A stretch of DNA of 64,000 nt, from NCBI GenBank assembly GCA_950295325.1, contig OX485803.1:70881554-70945553 (forward strand), read 5' to 3'. Shown in pieces: positions 1 to 11,599 of this stretch (position 1 is its first letter; each line of letters begins with the position of its first letter). The notes below the pieces were generated by a model. That model saw only the letters and a program-made list of their open reading frames with translations. It did not search any database and was not told the DNA's origin. The translations under genes and the position numbers were made by a program. Source of the DNA: Polytrichum commune. Taxonomy: Eukaryota > Streptophyta > Polytrichopsida > Polytrichales > Polytrichaceae.

Positions 1-190
1 CCCAATATAGTTTGCATGCATGGGTCACCCTAATTTGAGAACCTATTTGCGAGATCAACCTAATTGCACATAGTAGCGTAGATTGAATTGGATACGTCAA
101 CTACAAACACGTAGAAGCTCGAGGACACGTCTCCCTTTTTATGTATTGTGAAGGGAAACTTTGCAGCTTCAAATTTATTTGTCGCATTCA

Positions 191-800
191 ATGAACGAGG
201 AGAACCGGCCGCTACACTAAACATTGTATTCAGTGTCACCAATTTTATTTGTATTGCTCAATACTAGTTGTAAACCGTTTGTGTTGTGTCACCAACACTA
301 AATGCACACCTAACATTACTTGTCATTCCTTGTTGAAAAGTTGGACATTCTAGAATGCTACGATTACTCTCACTTACCAAGTTGTTTCTCATCCAAATTT
401 CAACCATCCATGACAAAAACTCATTACAAAAGTGTTAGGATGCAGACTATACCCAAAGTGGATGAACGACACGTACATTGGAATGACGATAATTGTAAAC
501 TTATTTGTAAGAAGTGTCATTAGAAAAGTTACCCCAATGACATAAAATACCATATGACACCGAACACAATATTATTTAGTGTAGTTACATATGAACCGGT
601 TGAGTTTGAGAAACAACCAGTCGAAGTTCAAGACTTTTTTGGAAAAATTATCAATCTTTTTAGGGTTTAGGATTTAGAGGAATATGTGGAATATGCCTCA
701 AATGAATCATCACCAACATATCATAACGTGTAACCGGTTGCATTTGGGAACATTGGGATTTCGACCAATTATGCCCAACAATCTCCCCGGACATTGACCC
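191..800 (+). mobile_element. Family B Mutator-like MITE, interrupted copy
   Basis: Starts near AATGAACGAGGAGAACC and ends near ATCTCCCCGGACATTG. It is one of about 12 family B copies, recognised by blocks such as GAACCGGTTGAGTTTGAGAA and TAACCGGTTG. The body is split by the TA-type MITE at 215-581. Other copies show 9-bp target duplications (for example 61054-61277), so the family is Mutator-like and non-autonomous. The target duplication of this copy is not clear. Confidence 0.7.
215..581. mobile_element. TA-type MITE (family A2) nested in a family B element
   Basis: A 367-bp element bounded by TA at 213-214 and TA at 582-583. The ends are inverted: CACTAAACATTGTATTCAGT at the left and the complement of a CACTAAATAATATTGTGTTC-like end at the right. 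The interior matches the ends of the element at 59886-60808, with the shared block GTGTCACCAAC. Removing it restores a continuous family B sequence (GCTAGTTAC), so the TA duplication is directly shown. Mariner-like by its TA duplication; no transposase. The open frame at 320-523 is inside the element and not credible. Confidence 0.75.
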
Positions 801-989
801 ACTTAGTTCAAGCAATGCAATTGGGTCAACGAACATTCACAAACATCTATATAAGATATATTTAGGGAGTTCTTTGTTCAAATTGGCCATGTAGTTTTTT
901 AAGATTAACCACAAAGATGCATCGCGACTCTCATGGTCACATGATGTAGCAAAATTTGATCTTCATTGCACACATGAAGAGGAGCCAGG

Positions 990-1620
990 TCTAAGATGAC
1001 CCTAAACTACCGGGTGACAATGGAGAGGTACCCATTTCCAAATGAAGTGGTTGGCGGTTCGATTCCCGCTATGAAATCTTCTCTCTACTTGACATAAGTA
1101 AATTGTTTTTTTTAAAAAAACCTACACTAAATTTGAAATTTAGTGTTTGATAATATTTAGTGTTTTTACCACCCTATCATGCTCAACACTAATTTTCAAT
1201 TCTTTGATAGTTAGTGTTAGACATAAATGTGCCACCACCTTCCCTATGGCCACCTCCTTTCTCCTTGTATCATTGATATATTTTTTTCATATCCTAACTA
1301 ACACTAAATTCGTGCATGTAACTTCCACATATTACCATAGTTGATATTTAGTGTTTGAGTTTACATTGAATGTTACTTACTTTCATAGGGTTAGTGATAT
1401 TTAGTGTATGCATTCGTATTTAGTGTATCAAACACTAAATATGATATTTAGTGTAGCTAGGTTGTGGGAAGCCAACAACCCACCCACCCCAAGGTAGGCA
1501 GTAAACCCCACCCTGCATCAAGAAGGTTCTTGAGCATGGGAGGGCCAACAAGCTCAAATTCAAATCAGATTGCCCAACGATGGTTATTATTTATTTATTT
1601 ATTCATTCATTCATTCATGA
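990..1620 (+). mobile_element. tRNA-box SINE-like repeat, split by a MITE
   Basis: Matches copies at about 47809-48042 and 56584-56765. A pol III B-box-like GGTTCGATTCC lies at about 1056. The 3' end runs into a TTATT/CATT short-repeat tail, as expected for a SINE. The A box is not convincing. It is cut by the MITE at 1125-1453: sequence on both sides lines up with the uninterrupted copy at 47809. The frame at 1464-1790 is non-coding repeat. Confidence 0.6.
1125..1453 (+). mobile_element. TA-type MITE, family A1
   Basis: A 329-bp element between TA at 1123-1124 and TA at 1454-1455. Termini are CACTAAATTTGAAATTTAGT at the left and ACTAAATATGATATTTAGTG at the right; the tips are inverted repeats and are themselves nearly palindromic. 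It is closely related along its length to 59466-59785 and, in reverse, to 5922-6240. Inserted in the SINE-like repeat at 990-1620. Confidence 0.8.
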
Positions 1621-1624
1621 AGAG

Positions 1625-3300
1625 GAACACGGTATTAACTCCCATGTTAGGATTAAGAAACTTGACCAACTTGGATAACAAGTTAGAACCTAGTCGACAC
1701 CTTTACGTATTTACTATGATTGATTTAACATTCCCCTATATTTATATCAATAGGACAAGCCAACCAATTGCCGGGCAAGTTTTGGGATGACGTCCTAAAC
1801 TCCTCATTCCACTCGTGACCTACACTATTTAAAGCTCATCAAAACTCCGAGAATCCGGCCACTAGGAGCCCTTTTTTAAATTGGGCAAGCCTCTCGGCGC
1901 CGTGCTCTTTTGAGCTAGCATTCCCCCCCCCCCCCCCAAAACCAAACCTACGTTTTGGGATGACTACATTACTATGCTCTAACACGAAATTATAATTAGT
2001 AAGTCTTGGATGATTTGTTCACATTGCAATTAGTATATAATATCCCAACTAACACAATGTCATCTAGTTAGAATGAATTGACCGCAACTTTAAGTATGGC
2101 GTGGTTTTTACTACACCCTCTATACCTCGGATTTTTTTAGTCCCACCTCAAAGAGCATGACATGTAGCCGTGGCCCAATCACGGGGAGGTCATTTCATTG
2201 TCAAGTTGACACCACGTGCGGACAAAGTTTGCTACCCCTATATTACATGCCATATATAATTTTAAAATTTATGATAATTTTTCTACATATACATAACCAT
2301 TGATGGTATCTTTTGTATACTTTTTTGAAATTTTTAGTCATCTTTATTTTTTTAGTAATTGTTTTAGTTCAATTTTGTGTCATTCTAGTTAGAAATGGTA
2401 TGTTTTATGAAAAAAACAAATCATCAAATTTAGTTACCACTTTTGACTATGTCATAGGTACTGTGTATATCTACTCATGAAAAAAGTTTGATAAAATTTT
2501 GACCCATTTTGGTGGTGCAACTTACCAAAAGAAGATTTTTTTTGGTCGCACGTGGTGTTCAACTTGACAATGGAGTGATCTACCTGTGGGCCCAATGGTC
2601 ATCTAAAGCCCTCCTCGACAATGGAGTGTCATGCTTTGTGTGTGGGGCCCGGCGGACCCACACAAAACTTACTAAGGATTATTAAAAATGAGATAAACGA
2701 TTAATGTAGCCTCATGATTAATTCAATCACGATGAACCATCACAAATCTTTTCATGGACATGTTTATAATAGGCCCTCTCTTTACAACCGGTGAGATTGG
2801 TGGGTCCCACTAGGAAGAGCATGTCATTAGGCCGTGGGCCCAAAGACTTCTCGGTCACTAAAACTCGGGGATGTTTTAACTTTGGATTTATTAGTACGAG
2901 ATGTCTCCAAGTAATGTATCGTAAAACCAATGAGGATGAGTCAACCACAAATCTACCCGGCGACATTTTTCCTTTTTTACCGCATGCTCTTTACAATGTT
3001 AACATTACGAGGTCCCACCATGAAGCAAAAGGCATTCAAAAACAGTCTCACTCATGAAACTCCTTTATGATCATCTTGGATGATGATTCAACTTCAAAGT
3101 TACTATCAAAAAATAAAAATAAAAATAAAAATCATGTTGTATTCCAATTAGGATGAATGAAGCAACCACCTTTTTTTCTTTCTTTAATTTATGCTTTTTT
3201 TTTTTTGGCCCGGGTCATGTTTTTACTAGGGGATCTATATGGGTGGGTCCCGCCTTGACGAGGATGACATGTGGCCATGACCAATGGGCATTCAAAACAT
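1625..3300. repeat. Repeat-rich intergenic DNA with an inverted-repeat element at about 2190-2583
   Basis: Arms at about 2190-2230 and 2545-2583 are inverted copies containing CATTGTCAAGTTGACACCAC. The interior is AT-rich. Related short blocks (guard sequence AGAGCATGACATGTAGCCGT) recur near 2150, 2815 and 3260, suggesting degraded copies of one repeat. A poly-C run lies at 1922-1938. No gene is supported. Confidence 0.45.
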
Positions 3301-3324
3301 TCAACGACAAATCTCCGGCCAATG

Positions 3325-3815
3325 GCTGGGGAGGTTTTTGGGCATCATCTAATTGGTCGAGATCCTCGTGTTCCCAAGTCCAACCGGTTCCATGTTGTGA
3401 ATTTTTTTTTCCGGTTTTTGTTTGAATTTTACGTTTACTACATACATTTTTCTAAATGATCGGTTCGTTTCCTGGAGTCTTGAACTTCAACCAGTTATTT
3501 CTCAAACTCAACCGGCTCATCTATAACTACATTCTTTGTGTAATTAGTGTGGTCTACCGTTCGGAGTTTACATGTTGCTATAGCTTTTTGCAGAGATCGT
3601 CATATTTTTACCAACTAAGTTTTATCATATCCTTCGGTGTGCATCCTAACTACTTATAGTGTTCGGGTAAACAATGACGCTCTTAGTAAAATGTTATAGC
3701 TAAACCCCTTGCTAAAAAGGGACCGGAGTTTCTATCTATCTATCTTATAGCTATGTGTACCTCCAAATGGTAACCCACACTAATTAAACGAAACAATGTA
3801 GGGATCACCTTCCCC
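3325..3815 (-). mobile_element. Family B MITE, reverse copy, interrupted
   Basis: Begins near GGCTGGGGAGGTTTTTGGGC and carries the family blocks in reverse (CAACCGGTT, TCTCAAACTCAACCGG). It is split after CTATAACTA by the element at 3530-3798. The right part after 3800 is degraded and runs into a poly-C tract. Confidence 0.6.
3530..3798. mobile_element. TA-type MITE (family A4) nested in family B
   Basis: A 269-bp insert flanked by TA at 3528-3529 and 3799-3800. Terminal inverted repeats: CATTCTTTGTGTAATTAGTG at the left, and the right end complements to CATTGTTTCGTTTAATTAGT. It occupies the same CTAG of the host repeat as the inserts at 215 and 59466. No coding capacity. Confidence 0.65.
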
Positions 3816-3829
3816 CCCCCCCCCCCCGC

Positions 3830-5920
3830 GGTTGATCCCTGCCCACAAGTTTTAGGTTTTTTTGAGGGGGGATTTTCTGGGCCCCCGATGAGACAAATTA
3901 TCAAGGCTGGAAGCACATAATTTTTTACAGTTGGGTTTTTCATAATTCCTTTTTTAAAACCCAATCATCTCAGGTCCAGCAAAATCTGGTTTTATTGATA
4001 GAAATCGGGTTTTTGACATCAAAACCTAAAACCCAAAACCCAATGCATCGGCCAGGAAAAAGTTGAGTGTTTCCCACCCTTGCAAATTGTGGAAGGTGTC
4101 GTGGGGCCCACCGAAAGTTTGCTTTTTGTTTTGTTGGGGATGAAAAGGGAAAGCAAGCAAAGCCAAAGTGCGAGGGACGCCATCATGGCTGGAGGAATGT
4201 CAGAAGAGAGAATAATAAAATACCATCCTCCTCATTTTGTTTGTTTTTGTGCATGCATGGGCTCTTCTTCTTTCTTCTTCTTCTTCTCCTTCGGCCTTTA
4301 AGTTGGTCAATGGGGAGGAGCACGATGTATAAGTTAATGAATGGATGGCCCACAACCAACACACACTTCACGATTTCGTGGTGCCGCTTTTTGCCACGGA
4401 TTTTCACCAAAAAAATAAAAATAAAATCACTTTTTTTTTCTTCTTTTCTTTGTGGTTGGAATTGGGTGGGTTTGCGGTTGGAGTGGAGGCGTGATATGAG
4501 TGAGTGAGTGTGGAAGTGGCCCCATCGTTCCAAATATCTGAGGGAGATATGGTTTCCAACAAGCTTTGTGATGCCGAGAGTTTCTCTAACGGGTTGGTTG
4601 GCCTTTGCGGCGGGTGCCATGCCGCGTTCGCAAAAGGAATCGTATAACTATCTTGTATGTAGCCCTAAAAAAGGTGCCTTGGATGGATGGATGGATATTT
4701 TTTGTTTTTTCTCTCCGCACCCACTTCTCGTAACACATGCAACTAGTGTGAGTTGATTACCAAACTCAAATCGCGTCTATAGTCATTTGGTTTCGTAACA
4801 TTGTTAAGCTCTTGGTTGCGTTCTATGGGATCAGGTGTCGGGCGAGCATAATTCTCATTTGATTCCAAGAATCCTTGGTTACGGGGAACACTTTGACTAT
4901 GTATTGTAGAGTTTTCGACAAATGACTATAATTAGTTGTTATTTCTATTTGTATGCCAAGGTGAGATTGTCCTTTTTTTATGGCACAAAATGGAAATTCA
5001 ATTGCAAAAAGGGAACCAAAATACAACCACCTTGGGAGAAGCAACACAAACCAAGGGGAAACCCATAATTAATGCCCATTTGAGGCCTAACCTTCCACCT
5101 GACCACTAAGTTACTATGGGTCACGGTAAGACCTTTGACCCCCCCCCCCAAAGTTGAATCAAATTCATTAAGAACATCTCGGTAGGCAACGTCCGGGACC
5201 TTTTCCAAATTCGCGAGAGTCCCTTGCCACTCAATCCTACCATAATCATGCAAGGCGTCCCAAATGACGCCAAGGATGAGTTTTTCAAAGAGAGAGGACA
5301 CCCAATCATATCAAACATTTCAAAATATGAATGACTTGTGCCACATTTTTCATTTTTACTGCACTCGCATGCAAAGAAAATATCATGACTTGGGAGTTGT
5401 CATGTCAACCGTGTCTTGTAAATATATACCTTCTATAAGGTTGGCACATCCCAATTCAATCTCACTAGACTTACGCGAGGTCTCCGAAGTCAATTATGGG
5501 GTCGAATATACACTAAGAAAGAAAGAAAAAGGCTATAAATTGTACACGGCTTTCCCAACGTATTCACCCTTCCACTTACGTGGCCACCACACTCACGGCC
5601 ATGTCCTCAAAAGGTGTGCTTTTCCAAAGCGTAAGAGCCTTCAAGGGCAAAGAGGAGTTTGGAGTTCACATGTGAAGAGCGGCCATGAAACTTCCCGCCC
5701 AAACACACACACCATAGGTGTGGATGTGGGTGCTTCAAAAACGGTGTCGATCACATTTAACTATCTATCCGAGTGGGCTTTACTTACTTTGCAACGTAAT
5801 GTAGTGTTAAGCTACTACACGTTGGTTGAAAGAAGAGATGTGTGACACTTGTGTGTCTCGTCGGAGGTCATCCTTGTGATCTTGCATTCGACCTCCAACC
5901 TCACTAATACAAAGTCCACT
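3830..5920. other. No supported gene; possible decayed coding fragment on the minus strand at 4830-5300
   Basis: I see no repeat family of this window here. The longest plus-strand frame (5264-5845, 193 codons) has no recognisable domain. The minus-strand frames at 4823-5301 read more like protein (for example ALHDYGRIEWQGTLANLEKV and NLVVRWKVRPQMG) but break by frameshift near a poly-C run at 5142-5150. I do not recognise the family; a decayed transposon or plant gene fragment is possible. Confidence 0.25.
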
Positions 5921-5921
5921 A

Positions 5922-6240
5922 CACAAAATATGATATTTAGTGTTTGATACACTAAATACGGATAAATACACTAAATATCAATAACCCTATGAAAGTACGT
6001 AACATTAAATGTAAACTCGAACACTAAATATCAACTACGATAATATGTGGAAGTTACATGTATGAATTTAGTGTTAGTAAGGATATGACAAAAAAGGATA
6101 TAATAAGGGAGGTGGCAGTAAGGAAGGTAGCGGCACATTTATGTCTAACACTACTTGTCAAAGAATTGAAACTTAATGTTGAGCAGGGTAGGGTGGTAAC
6201 AACACTAAATGTAATCAAACACTAAATATCATGTTTTGTG
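5922..6240 (-). mobile_element. TA-type MITE, family A1, reverse copy
   Basis: A 319-bp element between TA at 5920-5921 and 6241-6242. Inverted termini CACAAAATATGATATTTAGT and the complement of its right end ATATCATGTTTTGTG. It reads as the reverse of 1125-1453 and 59466-59785. The target is again CTAG (CAC-TA-GCT). Confidence 0.82.
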
Positions 6241-6242
6241 TA

Positions 6243-7009
6243 GCTAAAGTGGCGGGGCGGGAAGAGATTTCTTTCATGAGCTTTGCATGAGTTCATGTCT
6301 TTCCATGTGACTCCCGGAAAAGAGCTTTTTGGGGTGTCTAGGTAGAGTGTTCAATTGCAAAGGAAACAAATCATGACATGATGGGAGGGGGGGGGGGGGG
6401 GGTCATTATGAGTATCGTTCTTATAGGGTTGGATGGAAAGATTTTGACCACGTGGTCTACCTAGTACCATTTTAAGTTAAAATGCGCTCGACCACTTCAT
6501 GACCCGCCCACGCGTTCTTGTTTTCAAGAAAGCCCGGTGGTCGACTTGTAAGTCAACCATAGTGGTGGCATGCACCAACTTCCCGAAATAGGACTCTCAC
6601 TTTCAAATGGTCCATTTTTCCTTGAGATCATAAAATTTACATGTAAAGTTTCCTTCATGTATGTGGTTATTGAAATTGACATTGATGTTGCCTATCAAAA
6701 GCTTAGCATAATAACACACACACACATATTTTTTAGGTCTCATGAAGTACTTATAGCTCAAAATACATTTGATCAATTTGATCACCTCGAGATCGTATTA
6801 TGATTGCAACTTTCCTTCACTCTACAACACCTGTATTTTCAATGAACTGTATGAAATCCTCGTAAAAATAAAACAAAATATGTGATTTTGATGATATTTT
6901 AAACTTCTAATTTGGAAATTCATTATAAAAATTCCATTTTTCCACCCTCAAAAAAGTTCCCAATGGTACATTTTTTGTACCACATCCTCTTATATATATA
7001 TATATAAGC
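6243..7009. other. Intergenic, no gene seen
   Basis: Contains a poly-G run at about 6386-6402, a CA/TA-rich stretch near 6715, and an AT dinucleotide tract at about 6991-7006 next to the following tandem array. The frame at 6570-6803 shows no domain. Confidence 0.3.
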
Positions 7010-7650
7010 AAGGACTTGGGACCGTGTGTGAAGTGTTGAGTCCCAACTTCCATGCTCCCGACAGCTAAGATTGCATGGACTAACCTCAAGAAGCTTGGAA
7101 CTTCGGACTTCGGACTTCGGACCCCGTGTGAAGTGGTAAGTCCCAACTTCCATGCTCCGGACGGCTAAGATTGCACGGATTGACCTCAAGAAGCTTGGGA
7201 CTTGGGACTTGGGACCCTATGTGAAGTGGTAAGTCCCAACTTCCATGCTCCCAACGGCTAAGATTGCACAGATTGACCTCAAGAAGCTTGGGACTTGGGA
7301 CTTGAGACCCTATGTGAAGGGGTAAGTCCCAACTTCCATGCTCCCCACAGCTAAGATAGGCTTGGGACTTGGAACTTGGGACCCCGTGTGAAGTGGTAAG
7401 TCCCAACTTCCATGCTCCGGACGGCTAAGATTGCACAGATTGACCTCAAGAAGCTTGGGACTTGGGACCCTATGTGAAGTGGTAAGTCCCAACTTCCATG
7501 CTCCCCACGGCTAAGATAGGCTTGGAACTTGGGACTTGGGACTTGGGACTGTGTGTGAAGTGGTGAGTCCCAACTTCCATGCTCTCGACGGCTAAGATTG
7601 CATGGATCGACCCCAAGAGGCTTGGGACTTGGGACCGTGTGTGAAGCGGC
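7010..7650. repeat. Degenerate tandem array, unit about 73-100 bp
   Basis: The block GTGAAGTGGTAAGTCCCAAC recurs near 7028, 7127, 7221, 7315, 7388, 7475, 7555 and 7643 (last truncated). Each unit also has ACTTCCATGCTCC and a CTTGGGACTTGGGACC stretch. Unit length varies because the internal GGGACTT heptamers expand and contract, a repeat inside a repeat. The minus-strand frames here are the tandem unit translated and are not genes. Confidence 0.85.
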
Positions 7651-9990
7651 CCAAAATGGAGTGTGATGTGGAAAGGAGGGCGGACAAGCCTACCTGGCCC
7701 AAATTTGTGTTGCTCAATCCCAGCTTCCCACGTACTAATAATTAGTGAGTACCTTACATGAAGAGTGAAGCCACGATACGATGTATGTATAAAACATAAC
7801 AAAAAGTGAGACTTCGGCACACTTCAATTCGGCCACTCTCCTTCTGCCACCTGGACATGATCGACAGCTGCTGCCAGCTGGCACGGTCATCCGACAAGGG
7901 AATACGCATTAATAAGATATGTGGTTGAAGGCTATATATGTATATATATAAACATATAATGGACACCGACCTCATTGACCTCATTTATTAACTTGGACCA
8001 CGAGAAAGACCGCACCATGTGGCTGTGCTTCATAGGATAAAATGGATAGAGGATACGATTGTGCCTCTCATCCATCCATCATAAAAACCTTCATCCCTAT
8101 AGGTTTGTTGCCGATTCATCTCAAATGACTGGGAATATACTAATTCGGGGTCTCTGAAGTTTATTATGGTGTCATTTCCACTTTGAAAAGTAGCTTATGG
8201 GTTGCATTCTATTTCATGGATGTTGCGTTGGATGAATGAGAGATATGCTTGTGTAATGTTAGTTCTCTCTCTTTGGATAGAATGCCTACGGGAATTGTAT
8301 CTCTCGTCCATCCAAAAGTATAGGTTTTCTTCTTCTGAATCTTTGAATCATAATGTTGTGGTTAGGTTCAAATCCATATTAAATAGGGTCCTTATTGTGA
8401 ATGGTGTCAATTTCTCTAACGTTTCGTAAATGTCCATGATACTCATTTCTACTATGATAGTAATTATATTATTGGACCAAAACTATCATAGAATGGTAAA
8501 TAAGAGAGCAAGCATGTCACACAACTCCACATGTCGAAAAGTGAAATTGACTTTATCTCAATAAGTTGGAACCATGAGTGAACATAGTAAGTCACTTTAT
8601 TCAAAATGTCACACTAATGGCCCTTTTTGGTGTAAGTTACTTGGTTACTAAGTCCTTACTACGATACACAATGGTCACGTCTTAAAAAGAAGAACATGTT
8701 GAAGCTTAATCACAATGTCACGTTTCAAGAGGTTTCAAACAATCGCATAACATTGCATGTCATTTTGGGGTTGAATTTTGATCCCATCGTTAACGTCAAT
8801 GTTCTCAAATCAAATTTTGACAAGAGAAAAAAAACAAGCATTTGAATCATGACAAACAAAAGGAAGATAGATATCCCCAAACCATGACGCAAGTTGCAAC
8901 TTCATGCAAGCACCAGTAGTTGCAAATGATTGAAGTAGTCATGTTGAAGAAGGTACGTGACCACTTTTGACTATCAAGCATCCAAGTGTTGCAGTGACTG
9001 ACCTACTTGATGGCCGCAATCCCTTATGAAGCATCTACATATTGCGGTGGGTAGATTATTTACCGACCCACTTTCCCTCCTTGCCATGTGCAACAATCCA
9101 CATGTTGGTTTTAGTTATGACCCGCAAGTGATGCTTTTTTCACTTGTGGATCACATTGGTAAAGGGTTCGAGAACCAATAAGAGAATGTTTTTCCTCTAC
9201 TTCCTTCTACTTGTAGAGCCCACTTTTTTTCTTTTTTTCTTTTTAAAAAAATACGCAGTTGATGTAGATATGCCTAGAGCACTCATTCCAAAACTTAAGT
9301 GCCTTGAGAGTCCATGGCATTAAACCATAGTTCCCTACATGGTTTGATGTAAAAAATACATGTCCCGTGTCGTTGTCCAAGAAACTCTTGCCTAGAAATT
9401 AGGGTTGAATGTTAAAAACGATGAATTAGAGACCTAGCCCTCTACGGTGTATGATCACGAACATGAATGTAAACCCCCTCAGGCAACAATAGATTTGTGG
9501 TGGTCTAGAAAAACTCGTCCATTAAACATATGAAAATGTAACAAACTATAAAATAACGTAAAATTAGTGTCTTGGATAGGTGACTCAATAATGACGTCAC
9601 ACATCTTGAATCCATCTTATGAGGTTGAATTAGTGTGAATGATTTAGCCTTTGTAACATCATTTATCTACGTTCCACTCTAATAAACTCATTACACCATT
9701 TCACCCAAATTTTTTTAGCATGTAAGTATCAATGTAATGTTAAGAATTTGGCTTATTCTTGGACCCACCCAACGTACAAACGTAGCTAAATAATGCTATG
9801 TTCAACATGAAGGAAATATATTTGAATTAGAGTCCCTTCATACACAACGGAAGAACTTACATATACTCCACAATCCCAAAGCCCCTTTTTGAGATAGGAG
9901 AGGTTGTATTCACATAATACAGTAATCCTTTATATTGAAGAAATGGGCATCATTCGAGAGATAATATGGGCATGTCCTCTACTTATACAA
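7651..9990. other. Intergenic, no gene or assignable repeat seen
   Basis: About 2.3 kb without a recognisable coding domain. Frames are short and uninformative. A palindromic dinucleotide tract (TATATATGTATATATATA) lies near 7934. Confidence 0.3.
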
Positions 9991-10013
9991 TATTTCCACT
10001 ATATTGGTTATCC

Positions 10014-10195
10014 CGATCAGTGTGTGTTACTATTCAGAGTTACGCTTTCTTATAACTATTTAATGGCTTTTTAATGAGAATGCAATAGTCTACCAAACAA
10101 AGTCATTCATGTTCTATAATGTCCGAACAACTTGTTGAACTTTTGTTAGTAGAAATTGAGCATAACTCCGAATAGTAATACACACTAATTGGGAT
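10014..10195. mobile_element. Short inverted-repeat element related to family A3
   Basis: Ends are inverted: CAGTGTGTGTTACTATTCAG at the left, and CCGAATAGTAATACACACTA at the right. The interior has GTTCTATAATGTCCGAACAA, which matches the interior of the 208-bp elements at 17592 and 47593. The target duplication was not resolved. Confidence 0.55.
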
Positions 10196-11476
10196 GGATA
10201 ATCAGTGTAGAAGCGAGACGGAGTCCCATGCTCAAAGTAACTTAATTTTAAGTTAGAAGAGTTTTGAGGAGATCAAAAACTTTATCCTAAAAATGAAACT
10301 CTTACTTCCGGGTCTTAATACTACAAAGGCCAAATACATATTTGTGTGCAATGTGGACTTATTTGTGGTTAACAATGTTTTATTCAGCTTGTCATTCATG
10401 CTAGTGTTAAGTTATAAACCTTTAGTCGATCCATCATACTATGTTGGAGTGTTTTAGCCAAACTAGACACCTAGCTAACTATGTGGGAACATTGAAGGTG
10501 AGTTGGCCTAGTACACAATATGCCCTAAAAATTGACGATGTTCATATGTTGGACACCTTTCTAAGCGGAGACAATGTATGTGCTTTGATTACCAATGCTA
10601 TCTAATGAACCGTAAAATCGATGTTGGTCTTGGAGACCGGGGTCGGACAAGGAGAGAGGAGAACCCTTGATCGAAGTTGCAAAATAAAAATATTAGTTTA
10701 GGGTGGGTTTATAGAGCATAGCTAAGGGACAAGGGTTGTTGCCTCGTGTTGCTTCAATAATTGTCCATGTCATGTTGCCACCTTGGTACACCTGATTTTG
10801 GATGATGATGTATACTAGAGTTCATAATGCATAGGTACATATCAAATTTTCAAATGTACGTGCCCGTAAATAAATCCATCGTGGATCATTTATGTTCCAC
10901 TTCAAAAGTTATTCACCTTGATTGTTGGAATAGCAAGCTTAACTCTCGTGTTCTTTATTTATTTGGACTTGGTAATGTGCTCACATGTGTATATTTTCAT
11001 TCTTTTTTCTGTTCTTAAACTCACATACATATAATGAGATGCGAACTTACCAGTCATTTGCATGATGGGTTACCAATGGTTTCTTATAGATGCATGAAGA
11101 CATCACATGTGTGGATAAACATGCCAAAAGAAGCCCTTGTCTAGAATTAGTTCATTCTTATGATACATTATGTTGATTGGAGCATACACATATGTGAAAT
11201 TATTCATAGAAAAACTCGAGCTTTTATAAACAACATAGACATACATAAATACAAAGTTTATCCAATCAATATTGTCACACGAGACTTCATTTTCTTTTAC
11301 TCTTTTTGATGGGTTGTGCTAAAATATACATATATAATCTCATAGAATAAATCAAGTCTCATTGATGGGGGTTTATACAACGCATCACATAGTCCTTTAA
11401 GGGTAAAGACGAGAGTTGTGAAATTCCTTTTTAGTACTCTCATATGCTAGAGCTTCTTGTTCTTCAAAATTCCAAT
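10196..11476. other. Intergenic, no gene seen
   Basis: About 1.3 kb. No domain, tandem repeat or inverted termini noticed. The frame at 10827-11018 is not convincing. Confidence 0.3.
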
Positions 11477-11593
11477 GATGTGGTCATAGCAAGGCTACCA
11501 CACCAAGTCCCGTTAGAGCTTTGAAGTAAAGCACCTTGGGTCAAATAATACTAGGATGGGTGACCTCCTAGGAAGTCCCGGTGTTCCATCGAT
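11477..11593 (+). pseudogene. 5S rRNA-derived sequence (pseudogene or Cassandra-type TRIM segment)
   Basis: About 117 bp aligning along the length of plant 5S rRNA from memory of the consensus. The best part is the internal promoter C box, GGATGGGTGACCTCC followed by AGGAAGTCCC. The 5' half is degraded, so a functional 5S gene is unlikely. Cassandra retroelements carry 5S in their LTRs. A block about 260 bases on (AAAGGACAATACTGCC, CACGGGCTTGG) resembles plant LTR tails, and TGGTATCGGGAAAGC near 12051 loosely resembles an initiator-Met primer-binding site. The retroelement reading is inference. Confidence 0.7.
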
Positions 11594-11599
11594 TTCTTG

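Noticed and set aside
990-1080. Intact tRNA gene suggested by GGTTCGATTCC
   Set aside because: No acceptor stem or anticodon arm can be formed; the word recurs only in SINE-like copies.
5264-5845. Longest plus-strand open frame (193 codons)
   Set aside because: No recognisable domain, no clear exon signals, and the opposite strand is more protein-like in part of the same interval.
7086-7492. Repetitive minus-strand frames (MGLTTSHGV, GSWDLPLH)
   Set aside because: They are translations of the tandem array at 7010-7650.
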